Assembly (NCBI GenBank): GCA_005799065.1 | Contig: SYHW01000001.1 | Location: 1 to 36,325 of the forward strand | From: Bacteroidota bacterium | GTDB lineage: Bacteria; Bacteroidota; Bacteroidia; UBA7662 | Length of the DNA stretch: 36,325 nucleotides | Direction: 5' to 3' | Translations under genes and position numbers: made by a program | In this document: positions 1-9,400 of the stretch, piece by piece | How the letters are laid out: each line of letters begins with the position of its first letter | How positions within the stretch are numbered: position 1 is the first letter of the stretch | Notes under the pieces: generated by a model | The model's database searches: none | What the model was told of the DNA's origin: nothing | Seen by the model: the letters and a program-made list of their open reading frames with translations, nothing else

Positions 1-1082
1 AGCGTATCGGCGGTTTCGCCCGATTGAGAAATGGCAATCACCACATCTCCAGGGAAAATGAGGGGGTTGCGGTAGCGGAATTCCGATGCGTATTCCACCT
101 CTGTGGGTATGCGCATGAATTCTTCGAACAGATACTCACCCACCAGTCCAGCATGCCAACTGGTGCCGCAGGCCACAATGATGATGCGGCGTGCGTTCAT
201 GAGTCGAAACTGGTGATCTGCCAAGCCCCCCAAGTGCAGATGTCCTCCATTCGCCGTAACCCGTCCACGCATGGAATCGTAAATAGATCGAGGCTGTTCG
301 TAGATTTCCTTCAGCATAAAATGTTCGAAGCCGCCCTTTTCGATCGCCTCAAGCTGAAGACTTAATTCCTGAACATGGGCGTTTTTATTTTCATTAGCCA
401 CTGTTTTGATCGACAATGACCGGTTTTTGATGACCGCCACCTCGCTGTCGTTGAGGTACACCACACTCTTGGTATATTCAATGATGGGCGATGCGTCAGA
501 GGCCAGGTAGTATTCGTTTACACCAATGCCAATGACCAGGGGTGAACCTTTGCGGGCCGCCACGATGGTCTCGGGATCCTCTTTAGAGATCACCACAATA
601 GCGTAGGCGCCCACCACCTGATTCAATGCCAGGCGAACGGCTTCCTCAAAATTCACATCTTCCGTTTCATATATCGACTCGATCAGGTGGGTGAGCACCT
701 CGGTATCGGTCTCGCTGCTGAAGACGTGTCCCTGAGCGGTCAACTGAACTTTTAATGCGGAGTAGTTCTCAATGATGCCGTTGTGCACCAGTGCCAGCGT
801 GCGGTTGTGCCCGAAATGGGGGTGGGCATTGATGTCATTTGGCTCACCGTGGGTGGCCCAACGGGTATGACCAATACCAATGTTTCCTGTTATGTCGGAA
901 TCCTTGAGCAACTGCTCTAATTCTGCTACCTTTCCTGCCTTTTTATAGGCCTTTATGTTCATCTTGCTGTCTAATAAAGCGATGCCGGCACTGTCATAGC
1001 CACGATATTCCAAGCGCTTTAAACCTTTAATGAGAATGGGCGCCGCTTGCTGGTCGCCTACATACGCTACAATTCCGCACAT
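1..1082 (-). CDS. glmS: Glutamine--fructose-6-phosphate aminotransferase, N-terminal part (truncated by window edge)
   Basis: This enzyme makes glucosamine-6-phosphate from fructose-6-phosphate and glutamine in the cytoplasm, the first step towards peptidoglycan and LPS amino sugars. The visible 360 residues begin MCGIVAYVGD, so Cys2 is exposed as the N-terminal nucleophile of the class II glutamine amidotransferase domain once Met is removed. GIGHTRWATHGEPN, VHNGIIENY and SSETDTEVL follow and are typical of this domain. After about residue 240 the linker passes into the first SIS domain, with ACGTSWHAG and AISQSGETADT just before the edge. The rest of the second half lies outside the window. 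The start is fixed by the need for Cys at position 2. A TAnnTTTG box lies 57 bases upstream. The frame is intact throughout. Identification is very secure. Confidence 0.97.
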   Translation of the reverse strand, partial: MCGIVAYVGDQQAAPILIKGLKRLEYRGYDSAGIALLDSKMNIKAYKKAGKVAELEQLLKDSDITGNIGIGHTRWATHGEPNDINAHPHFGHNRTLALVHNGIIENYSALKVQLTAQGHVFSSETDTEVLTHLIESIYETEDVNFEEAVRLALNQVVGAYAIVVISKEDPETIVAARKGSPLVIGIGVNEYYLASDASPIIEYTKSVVYLNDSEVAVIKNRSLSIKTVANENKNAHVQELSLQLEAIEKGGFEHFMLKEIYEQPRSIYDSMRGRVTANGGHLHLGGLADHQFRLMNARRIIIVACGTSWHAGLVGEYLFEEFMRIPTEVEYASEFRYRNPLIFPGDVVIAISQSGETADT

Positions 1083-1138
1083 ACAATTCGGTTTGATTGA
1101 TAAAAAATAGTTGATTCTCGGATTTTCAAAATCAAAGA

Positions 1139-1146
1139 CAAAAGTA
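1139..1146 (-). promoter_or_regulatory. Bacteroidota-type -7 promoter element for glmS
   Basis: On the minus strand this reads TACTTTTG, a full match to the Bacteroidota -7 consensus TAnnTTTG. It lies 57 bases upstream of the glmS start, in the 127-base gap after the DUF4270 gene. No clear -33 TTG was found. The assignment rests on motif and position only. Confidence 0.5.
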
Positions 1147-1209
1147 AGCCTTAGATGTGATTGCTGCGTAAAGCTATACTACCGAAAAATAGGTAAATTT
1201 TCCGAAGTT

Positions 1210-2592
1210 TTAACGCGGTAACAAGGTGTAATGTAAAATCAGCTTAGGCCGGCGAACCGCCGCATTTTGGGTATTCAACACCGCCCGATTGAGGGAGTGG
1301 ATGGCGTTACCTGGCAGCAACACGAGCCCTCGATCGGGGGTGGTGCCCTGTAAAAGCGATTGCATATAGCGGTTGATGATGAAGGTGTAGGAACTATCGC
1401 GCCATTCGCCTCCGTAGTAGGGTTCCAATAAATCGGGCATCAGGTTGGTGGAATTGCCGCCTGTGGAGTCGGCCACTACCAAAAACAAGCGTTCGGGAGC
1501 AGTGAAGGGGTAGCTGTAGCTGCCTTCTGCCACCGGAAACACCAGTTGGGCCTTGTTCACCACCACGGTCCGGCCACCCCCGAGCGATCGAATGCCCGGA
1601 AATTGGACGATAGTCTTTAGGTAGCCCCCTGCCTGCACCTGTGCATAGGGCAATTGGAGGGCGTCGGGGTTTAAAGCCGCTGCCGCCCGGCTGCCCCGTG
1701 GATCACTAAAAAATGCATTGCGTCGTGCCGACTGGCTGTTCATGGTGATATCGAATCGCGTGCGCTTGCCTGCGGTTCGGTAGTAGAGATTGAAGCCTGT
1801 ACGCAGCGAACTGCCTAAAAAGTAGAGTACGCACCCTTTGGAAGCAGCATCAACCCGTTCGGCTGTAACGTATATGCCATTGAAAAAATTGAGGAAATTG
1901 TTGTTGTTGGCGAGAGCCGGACTATCACTAACGGACAGTATCCGGTTCATTAGTTCTTGGCGAAGCGGAATTCGAATCTGGTTGCCATACCGGAAAACCG
2001 AATCGCTCCCATTGGGTTGTGGTTCACTCACCTCGGCGATGGCGTTGCTGGAGAAGGTATACAAGACGTCGCCCAGCGGTTCAGGCTTTGTTCTGGGGGC
2101 CTGCCACTGGTAGTAGATGCTGTCAGCCGACTGCGGCTCTGTGATCTCCCACACCCTTATGCGCATGAGGCTGCTGGAATCGCCATAAAATCCCGATAAA
2201 TTGAGGATCATCACCAACGAATCGCCAGAAAGCGTGTCGCCCAGGTCTATGTTCTCTGCATTGAGCCTCAGTTGGGCTACAAATCCCACTCGCGCATTGC
2301 CCGTTTCTTCATCTTGCATTTCACCTGCTGCAAGTCGCGGCGGCTGTTGCGACTCCAGTTTTCCTTCCCTGAGGGTCTGCATGCTGATCGGGAAGGTGTC
2401 TGAAAGGAACACATTCACACCATCTACCGCGGGAAGCAGGTTCAGCCCCAAGGGCCCCTCATCTTGTTTGCATCCCCCCAAGACCATCAAGCAGAGGACG
2501 ACCAGAACGTTGAACCAAGACATCAGCCAGCCTTGCTTTGGTTGGTTGGCCTTGCTCAGCGTTTGAGATTGGCTCCGACCACTCAGGGTCAT
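1210..2592 (-). CDS. DUF4270 family lipoprotein
   Basis: This is a 460-residue predicted lipoprotein of the DUF4270 family, whose biochemical role is unknown. A hydrophobic segment (about residues 27-38) leads to a lipobox, VLGGC, with Cys41 as the lipidation site. The mature part begins with an NLLP-containing stretch typical of the family and continues as beta-rich sequence ending in LILHYTLLPR. Its ATG overlaps the TGA of the upstream glycogen-synthase-like gene as ATGA, which argues for translational coupling and for this start. An internal Met at 2523 would give a shorter, more normal signal peptide and is the main alternative. From memory, the order glmS, DUF4270, glycogen synthase, with panC-panD divergent, recurs in many Bacteroidota. 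Confidence 0.88.
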   Translation of the reverse strand: MTLSGRSQSQTLSKANQPKQGWLMSWFNVLVVLCLMVLGGCKQDEGPLGLNLLPAVDGVNVFLSDTFPISMQTLREGKLESQQPPRLAAGEMQDEETGNARVGFVAQLRLNAENIDLGDTLSGDSLVMILNLSGFYGDSSSLMRIRVWEITEPQSADSIYYQWQAPRTKPEPLGDVLYTFSSNAIAEVSEPQPNGSDSVFRYGNQIRIPLRQELMNRILSVSDSPALANNNNFLNFFNGIYVTAERVDAASKGCVLYFLGSSLRTGFNLYYRTAGKRTRFDITMNSQSARRNAFFSDPRGSRAAAALNPDALQLPYAQVQAGGYLKTIVQFPGIRSLGGGRTVVVNKAQLVFPVAEGSYSYPFTAPERLFLVVADSTGGNSTNLMPDLLEPYYGGEWRDSSYTFIINRYMQSLLQGTTPDRGLVLLPGNAIHSLNRAVLNTQNAAVRRPKLILHYTLLPR

Positions 2593-3416
2593 GCGCTGAC
2601 GGGTAATTCGGCGAGTAATTGCTGGTAAAACTCGAAGTGCGATTCGGCTAAATGGTCTTGGTTATGGCCATTCAGTAGGGGCTTACCGGAGTCGTAGGCC
2701 GCTTTTATGACGTCGGGATGAACTTTGTCGTTGGCCAACACCACCGCATCGGCATAGGAAATAGCGCCCCGCTGCAGATCGGCATCGGTGAGTTGCCCGA
2801 AAGGATGAAAGTCATCCTGCACCACATCTTCCATCAAAGCTTTTTCGAAAAAGTCATTATGTAGGCGTTCTTGAAATTGCGATTCATAAGCAGAAAAAAT
2901 TACCCGTGATTCGCGGAATACGGCCGTATGCTTGTAGAACTTCCGAATATACAGGGGGATTAAACCACACATCCATCCACTGCAATGCACGATGTCAGGC
3001 GCCCAGCCGAGCTTCATTACGGTTTCCATCACGCCCTTGTTAAAGAAGATCATGCGCTCATGGTTGTCGCAGAAAAACGAACCATCATCGTCGCGGAACA
3101 CATTTTTGCGGTGGAAGTAGTCCTCATTGTCGAGGAAATATACCTGCATGCGGACGTTTGGGAGGGAAGCCACTTTAATGAGCAAGGGTGAATCGTTATC
3201 GCCCACGGTGATGTTGATGCCTGAAAGGCGTACCACTTCATGCAGGCGGTGGCGTCTTTCACTGATGCAACCGTATCTGGGGGTCAACACCCGAATCTCC
3301 ATACCGCGCTCTTGCATCGATTTTGGGAGTTCTAAGGCTGCTTTGGCTATTTCTGACAGCTGCACATAAGGCAACATTTCATGCGACACAAACAAAATGC
3401 GTGTTTTCCTATTCAT
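2589..3416 (-). CDS. Glycogen/starch synthase-like protein, GT5 N-terminal domain only
   Basis: This 275-residue protein matches only the N-terminal Rossmann half of GT5 glycogen synthase. Recognisable pieces are ILFVSHEMLPY, the stretch around RVLTPRYGCISERRHRLHEV, VYFLDNEDYFHRK, and DIVHCSGWMCGLIPLYI, which corresponds to the HxHDW region. Two features of active synthases are missing: the ADP-glucose-binding KxGGL motif near the N terminus (YVQLSEIAKAA is found instead) and the entire C-terminal GT-B domain. Databases usually label this Bacteroidota family 'glycogen synthase'. From the sequence, a regulatory or assembly role is as likely as catalysis. It is coupled to the DUF4270 lipoprotein by a 4-base overlap and transcribed divergently from panC. 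Family membership is firm, the activity is doubtful. Confidence 0.82.
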   Translation of the reverse strand: MNRKTRILFVSHEMLPYVQLSEIAKAALELPKSMQERGMEIRVLTPRYGCISERRHRLHEVVRLSGINITVGDNDSPLLIKVASLPNVRMQVYFLDNEDYFHRKNVFRDDDGSFFCDNHERMIFFNKGVMETVMKLGWAPDIVHCSGWMCGLIPLYIRKFYKHTAVFRESRVIFSAYESQFQERLHNDFFEKALMEDVVQDDFHPFGQLTDADLQRGAISYADAVVLANDKVHPDVIKAAYDSGKPLLNGHNQDHLAESHFEFYQQLLAELPVSA

Positions 3417-3443
3417 GCTCGACCCGTTTCAAAAATTAAAGGA

Positions 3444-3451
3444 CAAAAATA
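3444..3451 (-). promoter_or_regulatory. -7 promoter element for the glycogen-synthase-like/DUF4270 pair
   Basis: On the minus strand this reads TATTTTTG, a full TAnnTTTG match, 27 bases upstream of the ATG at 3416 in the gap between the divergent genes. It probably drives the two coupled genes to its left. Confidence 0.5.
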
Positions 3452-3510
3452 TAAAAAAACAAGCGAAAAAAGAACAAAAAATCAAGGGCAAGGCGTGGAA
3501 AATGTGGAAA

Positions 3511-4542
3511 ATGTGCGGATTTTGCGGCGTGTTGATTTTTCATAACGCAGACGGAATACAAAGTGCCATAAAATCATGGCAGAAGGAGGGCTTTAAAGTG
3601 GCTTTCGTGCCCACCATGGGCGCTCTGCATGAAGGTCATTTGGCCTTGGTGGAGCGGGCGGCGCATTTGCCGCAGGTGCGCGTTGTGTGCAGCATTTTCG
3701 TGAACCCCACCCAGTTCAACGATCCTGCTGATTTGCAGGCCTACCCCCGAAACCCTGCTCGCGACTTTCATTTGCTGTCGGAACAGGGCTTGGCCGATGC
3801 GCTTTTTCAACCAGAAATCGACGAGGTTTATCCTCCCGAACACCCTTGCATGACTTTTTCCTTTGGCGCACTCGAAGAGGTTATGGAGGGCGCCATGCGG
3901 CCTGGGCATTTTGCGGGGGTCGGGCAAGTGGTGGAGCGTCTGCTGCACCTGGTGCAGGCCGACTATCTGTTATTGGGGGAAAAGGACTACCAGCAGTTCC
4001 TGGTGGTGCGTGACTTGCTCCGGCAGCTGCGGGAAAACCAAATTCGGCTGCGGGATGAGCAACTTCGGATGCGGGAACGGCAGCGGCAGTCATCCCCCTT
4101 ATCCTGGCCTTCAGGTGATGGGTTCAACAACCCGGGGGGGATGGCTCGTGGAGCTGATGAGCCATTTGAACCTTATGAGCCTACCTGGCATAAAATACCC
4201 GAACTCATCATGGGCACTACCCACCGCGATGAGGGCGGTCTTGCGCTGAGCTCACGCAACCAACGATTATCGAACGAAGGCCGCCTCAAAGCCCGGCAAA
4301 TCTACGCTGCCCTTCAACAGGCACGGAGGAGCTGGCCCCATGAATCGCCCGATGAAACGGTACAGAAAATTGCCTTCATGCTCGCCGAAGTGCCCGAGTT
4401 TCGTGTTGAATACATCCAATTGGCCGATTCTAATACCCTCGCTGCGGTGCAGGAATGGGGGAACCACTCGTCGGTGCGCATTTTTGCGGCGGTGTGGATC
4501 GAAGGAGTGCGGTTGATAGACAATACGGTTGTCTTTCCCTAA
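3511..4542 (+). CDS. panC: Pantothenate synthetase with an internal charged repeat insertion
   Basis: PanC joins pantoate and beta-alanine with ATP to make pantothenate in CoA synthesis. Family signatures are clear: [12 protein letters not shown] (nucleotide-binding HxGH), [28 protein letters not shown] and [13 protein letters not shown]. The protein is about 343 residues, against roughly 280 for the family. The excess is an insert of about 55 residues between RDLLRQL and [15 protein letters not shown], starting with three seven-residue repeats rich in Arg, Gln and Glu. The insert lies in the segment before the ATP-contacting SSRN loop and keeps the frame. The start is uncertain. The family usually begins just before IFH, so GTG 3529 or TTG 3532 are also possible, while 3397 would add a Lys-rich tail foreign to the family. 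panD follows closely. Confidence 0.93.
   Translation: MCGFCGVLIFHNADGIQSAIKSWQKEGFKVAFVPTMGALHEGHLALVERAAHLPQVRVVCSIFVNPTQFNDPADLQAYPRNPARDFHLLSEQGLADALFQPEIDEVYPPEHPCMTFSFGALEEVMEGAMRPGHFAGVGQVVERLLHLVQADYLLLGEKDYQQFLVVRDLLRQLRENQIRLRDEQLRMRERQRQSSPLSWPSGDGFNNPGGMARGADEPFEPYEPTWHKIPELIMGTTHRDEGGLALSSRNQRLSNEGRLKARQIYAALQQARRSWPHESPDETVQKIAFMLAEVPEFRVEYIQLADSNTLAAVQEWGNHSSVRIFAAVWIEGVRLIDNTVVFP
4027..4089 (+). repeat. 21-bp tandem repeat (three units) inside panC
   Basis: Three imperfect 21-base units (4027-4047, 4048-4068, 4069-4089) encode [14 protein letters not shown] and MRERQRQ. The shared core is TGCGGGA followed by CAA or CAG. They form the first part of the insertion in PanC. The unit length preserves the frame, and the heptad period with alternating charge could form a short helix. 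Confidence 0.85.
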
Positions 4543-4547
4543 TTTTG
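4540..4547 (+). promoter_or_regulatory. Internal -7 promoter element for panD
   Basis: TAATTTTG matches TAnnTTTG and overlaps the panC stop codon. It lies 23 bases upstream of the panD ATG at 4571. A TTG at 4513-4515 is a possible -33 element, 24 bases away. This suggests panD and the genes after it can be expressed separately from panC. Confidence 0.45.
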
Positions 4548-4570
4548 CGCCTTGCGCCGAATGCTCTTTT

Positions 4571-4921
4571 ATGCTTGTAAACCTCGTTAAATCCAAAATC
4601 CACCGGGTGCGGGTCACCCAGGCCGAATTGCACTATGTGGGCAGTATTACCATCGATGTGGATTTGATGGATGCCGCCGGCTTGATGGAGAATGAAAAAG
4701 TGCAGGTGGTGAACATCAACAACGGCGAACGCCTGGAGACCTATGTCATCAAAGGCGCTCGGTCGAGTGGGGTCATTTGCCTCAACGGCCCAGCCGCCCG
4801 TAAGGTGGCCGTGGGGGATATCCTGATCGTGATTGCTTACGCCTGGATGACGACAGAGGAGGCACAATCGCATGTTCCTGCCTTGATTTTCCCGGATTCC
4901 AACAATCGGCTCACCCCCTAA
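4571..4921 (+). CDS. panD: Aspartate 1-decarboxylase proenzyme
   Basis: PanD decarboxylates aspartate to beta-alanine, the second substrate of PanC. The 116-residue protein has [23 protein letters not shown], with the Gly24-Ser25 pair where the proenzyme cleaves itself to form the pyruvoyl cofactor. Later segments, [22 protein letters not shown] and [12 protein letters not shown], are typical of the family. The start is set at ATG 4571 because [12 protein letters not shown] aligns with the usual N terminus and puts the processing Ser at position 25. An upstream ATG at 4529 would overlap panC and add foreign residues. It follows panC directly and is followed by a membrane protein after three bases. 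Confidence 0.95.
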   Translation: MLVNLVKSKIHRVRVTQAELHYVGSITIDVDLMDAAGLMENEKVQVVNINNGERLETYVIKGARSSGVICLNGPAARKVAVGDILIVIAYAWMTTEEAQSHVPALIFPDSNNRLTP

Positions 4922-4924
4922 GTG

Positions 4925-5935
4925 ATGTTGGTTACGGCCCGACAATGGCTGCAATTTGCCGTTTCACTTCTGCTGGGATCTGTAATTTTGTATTGGGTGT
5001 TTCAGGGTCAAGACTGGGATGAAATGTTGCACACGTTGAAGCGGGCACGCTTTGGATGGATTGGCTTGTCGAGCCTGGCGGGGCTTTTGGCTCATGCGCT
5101 CAGGGGCTATCGGTGGACGCTTCTGGCGGGTGCGGTTGGACCGAAACCGGCCACCGTCGATGCCTATCACTCGGTTATGGTGGGCTATTTGGCGAATCTG
5201 GCCCTGCCCAGGGTGGGCGAAGTGGCTCGTTGCGGTGCATTATCACGCAAATCGGGGCTGCCGATGAATAGTTTGATCGGTACGGTGATTGTGGAACGTG
5301 CAGTGGATGTACTCGTGTTGTTGCTGGTGGTGGTGATGACCCTCCTGCTGTATTCGTCTTTGCTTTTGGGCCCGGCTCAACGCCTATTGATGCGTCTTGG
5401 AGGCGGGTCTACCCTTTGGGTTTTGGTATTGACCGGTCTGGGCTTTGGGTTGATGGCCTACCTGCTCTGGCGCAATCGCCGCTTTTGGCTAGAGCGGTTG
5501 AGCGGGGGGGAGAAGGGGCGAAAATTCCTGGGTTTGTTGCGGGGTTTATGGCTGGGCCTGCGGTCGATTCGCAGTCTATCTCATCCCGGTCGTTTCTGGT
5601 TATCTACTTTGGGCATTTGGCTGGGCTATTTTTTGATGTCTTATTTTTGCTTGTTTGCCTTCGAAAGTACGCAGGCCTTGGGCGTATCCGAGGCCTTCTT
5701 GGTGCTTGTTGCGGGTAGTCTTGGTTTCTTGATGCCTGTTCAGGGTGGTATTGGTGCCTACCATGCCGCGGTGAGCAAGGCCTTGCTGATGTTGCCTGCC
5801 ACGGGGATCTCGCCTTCTGAAGCGCTGAGCTATGCCACGCTCACGCACGCCGCTCAAACGCTGCTGTTTGTGGTGGGTGGCTTTATTTCATTTTTGATCT
5901 TGGCGGCGGCGCGTAACAAAAGTAATGCTTCGTGA
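4925..5935 (+). CDS. Flippase-like integral membrane protein (lysylphosphatidylglycerol synthase TM / UPF0104 family)
   Basis: This is a 336-residue membrane protein of the LPG_synthase_TM (UPF0104, 'flippase-like') family, found by itself and as the membrane half of MprF. It has about eight hydrophobic segments. Family motifs are the early segment around LLAHALRGYRW, VGYLANLALPRVGEVARC, GTVIVERAVDVLVL and, near the end, SLGFLMPVQGGIGAYHAAVSKAL. No cytoplasmic aminoacyl-transferase domain is present, so lipid translocation or another envelope-lipid role is more likely than lysyl transfer. GTG 4922 immediately precedes ATG 4925. The stop codon shares one base with the ATG of rfaE2, which indicates an operon. 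The substrate is unknown. Confidence 0.88.
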   Translation: MLVTARQWLQFAVSLLLGSVILYWVFQGQDWDEMLHTLKRARFGWIGLSSLAGLLAHALRGYRWTLLAGAVGPKPATVDAYHSVMVGYLANLALPRVGEVARCGALSRKSGLPMNSLIGTVIVERAVDVLVLLLVVVMTLLLYSSLLLGPAQRLLMRLGGGSTLWVLVLTGLGFGLMAYLLWRNRRFWLERLSGGEKGRKFLGLLRGLWLGLRSIRSLSHPGRFWLSTLGIWLGYFLMSYFCLFAFESTQALGVSEAFLVLVAGSLGFLMPVQGGIGAYHAAVSKALLMLPATGISPSEALSYATLTHAAQTLLFVVGGFISFLILAAARNKSNAS

Positions 5936-6420
5936 TGGGGGCTTTGGATCTGCTGCATTCGAAGGTGGTTGACCGCTCCGAATTCTTGCGCCGGATTGGG
6001 GCTTGGAAATCGGAAGGTAAAACGGTGGTTTTCACGAATGGGTGTTTCGACCTGCTGCACAAGGGCCATGTGGAGTATTTGTCGCGCGCGGCTGATTTGG
6101 GCGATCATTTGGTGGTAGCCCTCAACACCGACCGTTCGGTGGCGCAGCTCAAAGGCCCTTCCCGACCCCTGCAAAATGAGGATTCTCGGGCTTTGGTGAT
6201 GGCTGCTTTGGGGGTTGTTTCGCTCGTTACCCTTTTCGATGAGGAAACGCCCGAGTTGCTCATAGCCGAATCGCTACCCCAAGTACTGGTGAAGGGTGCG
6301 GATTACCGCCCCGAGGAAATCGCTGGAGGGCCTGCCGTTCTGGCTGCCGGGGGTCGGGTGCTTGCCGTTGACCTCACACCAGGATTTTCTACCTCATCGA
6401 TCATCGACCGAATGGGGTAG
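5935..6420 (+). CDS. rfaE2: D-glycero-beta-D-manno-heptose 1-phosphate adenylyltransferase
   Basis: This stand-alone 161-residue nucleotidyltransferase equals the C-terminal domain of HldE and transfers AMP from ATP to heptose 1-phosphate in the ADP-heptose pathway for the LPS core. Visible motifs are VVFTNGCFDLLHKGH (HxGH nucleotide-binding site), VVALNTDRSVAQLKG, RPLQNEDSRALV, VLVKGADY and the C-terminal TPGFSTSSIIDR, which carries the family's STSxII element. The kinase domain found in fused HldE is absent, as is usual in Bacteroidota. The ATG overlaps the previous stop as TGATG, so it is co-translated with the flippase-like protein. Confidence 0.93.
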   Translation: MGALDLLHSKVVDRSEFLRRIGAWKSEGKTVVFTNGCFDLLHKGHVEYLSRAADLGDHLVVALNTDRSVAQLKGPSRPLQNEDSRALVMAALGVVSLVTLFDEETPELLIAESLPQVLVKGADYRPEEIAGGPAVLAAGGRVLAVDLTPGFSTSSIIDRMG

Positions 6421-6472
6421 ACCGAATTTCCACATTTTTAAACTTTCGCCGCGTTCGATTGTCTTATTTCTT

Positions 6473-9400
6473 ATGGTTTTTTCCGTGCATCGTTCATCCT
6501 CGTTGATTTTTTCCACGTTTATTTTGACCCCGTTTATTTTTGAGGTATCGCGTTCTTTTGTCGCTTTGATCGCGCGGTTTATTCTGTTGTCTCTCCTTGT
6601 TCTGTTGGGGCATCAATGCTTGCTTCCGGTTCAGCTGAAAGCGCAGCCTTCGCGTCAGCAAACCCGTCAATGGTGCTTTGGGTATGGTGCCCGGGTTACC
6701 TTCCCAAATGGCGGTGGGCCCGCTTCGCCGGCGGCCAGCAGCACCCCGATGCTCGTGCAGGAAGCGTCGGTTTCTGTGGCCGATAGCGCGGGGAATTTGC
6801 TTTTTTTCTCTTCGGGCGACAGTATTTGGGATAGAAATGCTCAAGTCATGCCCAATGGTGGGGGATTATTGGGCGACCGAACGCGTTCCCAACCCGTTTT
6901 AGCGGTTCCCCATCCCGACCCTGCTTTGAGTCAACGATGGTTTGTGTTCTACCTCACCGCTGTTGGCGACACCACGGCTTTGCGTTATTCACTGGTGGAT
7001 ATGTCGCTCCGTGGAGGCTTGGGGGATGTCGTGGGTGGTGGCCGCAACCTGCCTGTCCCTTCTTTAGGGGCTGCATTGGGCTACACGGGTAAGTTGACGG
7101 CCTCCAAAGCTTGTTCGGGGCGCGACTACTGGATTTGGTTGCATAAAGCCGGCTCTGCTGAGTTTGTGCGCATCCCCCTCACCGCGGCCGGGCCTGGATT
7201 ACCGGTTACCCAAACCATCGGATCGCCCCACAACAGCTCGTTCACCGCGGGCATTCCCGCTGCGGCATCGCGGGGCTATTTGAAGTGCTCGCCCGACGGA
7301 CGGGCTATGGCGCTGGTTTTGGGTGGGCCAAACGCTTCGAACCTCATCGAATACCTCCGCATTGACCCCGCTACCGGTGTTTTAAGCAACCCCATCACCC
7401 TACCGGCTCTTGGGGGCGAACATGGGGTGGCCTTCTCGCCCGATAATGCCAAGTTATTCGTGGCGGGGGCTCGTGACAGTATAGAAAACGGGGTGGCGGG
7501 ACTTTTCAACCACCTACGCGCATTCGATTTGATGTCGCGACTGCCCGTCCCCCCCGCTTCTGTGATTCGTCAGGCTTGGCAAGCCGGTTCGCGGGGCTAC
7601 AATGCCCTTCAAAATGGGCCCGATGGCCGGATCTATTTGTCGCAGACCTTTACCGACTACCTCCACGCCCTGCAGTCGCCCAACACACCTTTCTATGCCT
7701 ACACAGATAGTTTGGTGGGACCCATAGGTGGCACCACCCGAAAAGGCCTGCCCAATTTCTCTGAGGAGTCGTTTAGCCTTCCCTTTCGTGCCCATTTTGT
7801 TAGTAATGTTTTGTGTTACGCTTACCCCGTTCAGTTTTTTGATTCGAGCCTGTTCCACGCCACCTCGTTTTCATGGAGTTTTGGGGATCCAGCCAGCGGC
7901 GCCCTGAACAGCAGTACCCTCCGCGACCCGCAACACAGTTTTGCCACGCCGGGAAATTATACGGTGCGCCTGGTGGCGGGATTTGGCTGTGGCCGAAGCG
8001 ATACTGCAACCCGTATCATTCGGGTGAGCGATACCCTCGATCTGGCATTAGGCAATGCCGCTACCCTAAACTCGGGCGGGGCCGACACCCTCTATTACTG
8101 CCTGGGCGACACAGCTACCCTAATCAGCCGCGCCCCCGGAGGCAGTTTTATCTGGTCTTTTCGCCAACCCGGTGGCACCTGGCAGTCGCTTCCCAATACC
8201 ACCGCTCAGTTGCAAACCACCGCAGCGGGCTGGTATCGCCTCACGGTTTCGGGCATTCCTTGCACAGCCATCGATTCTGTTTTTGTGACCTTCGACTTTC
8301 TACCTATCTTGATCGGCGACGCCTATTCGGTAGCTCAGGGCATCCGGATTGATACCTTAACCTATTGTGTGGGCGACACAGCGCGCCTTACCTCTGATGT
8401 GCTGCCTCCGGCACGCTACCGATGGCAAGCGGGGCAGCCGGGTGGTCCTTGGATTACCATGGGTTCTTCCCAAACCTATGCCACCACCAATCCGGGCTGG
8501 TACCGCTTTCTGACCGACAAAGACGGTTGCCGCGGCTCAGACTCACTTTTTTTACAGTTCTCGAATGTCGTTCTTCAGTTGGGCGACAGTAATTCGTTGG
8601 CCCTGGGCGGGCGCGATTCCCTGTTTTATTGTGGGGGCGACACCGCTCTGTTGCGCACGAATGTTTTGGCAGGGGGATATGTTTGGTACACAGGGCAGCC
8701 CGGCGGCCCCTGGCAGGTCATTCCTGGAAGTTCATTCCCTCGTGCGGTTTGGCAAACGGGCTGGTATAAGGTTACGGCCCAGGGTGGCGCCTGTGCCGGT
8801 TCAGACTCGGTGTATGTTGAATTCCTGAACCTCAATTTTCAGGTCGGAGATGTTGTTTCCTTACCCCTTGGCGGCCGCGACACCTTGGTTTATTGTTTTG
8901 GCGATACTGCTTTCCTGCATGGAACACTCAATCCGGGTAGTTTCAGGTGGTCTTACCGGCAAGGGGTGGGAGGCAATTGGGCACCTCTGCCTGATACCGG
9001 ATTCTACCTTCCAGTGACCCTCCCTGGTTGGTATTTGCTCCAAGCATCGCGCCATGGCTGTGTATTTCTCGACTCAGTCTTTGTATTCTACACCCCCGTG
9101 GGCATTCCGGTTGACCTGGGGACGGATGTGCTTCTGTGCTCGGGAGACAGCATCTTGCTCGATGCGGGTGCCCCGGGATCCAATTACCTGTGGAGCGATG
9201 GCAGCCGTGGTCGCCAATTGCGTGTGCGGTCGCCCGGCGTTTATTGGGTTTCTGTGTTCCTCCGATCATGCACGGGATCAGACACCATCATCATTCGCGA
9301 AGATCCGCTGGCCATAGGTGATATTTTACGCGACACGACGATTTGTCCGGGCCAGGATCTCTGGTTTGATATGACCGGGTTGGGGGTCAACTATTTATGG

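Noticed and set aside
24-365. Plus-strand ORF of 113 residues
   Set aside because: It lies wholly inside glmS on the opposite strand and resembles no family.
3397-3510. N-terminal extension of PanC from ATG 3397
   Set aside because: The added residues are Lys-rich and foreign to PanC, overlap the divergent gene start and run through its promoter.
6296-6472. Earlier start for the T9SS type B protein
   Set aside because: It would overlap rfaE2 by 125 bases, and the added residues precede the signal peptide.
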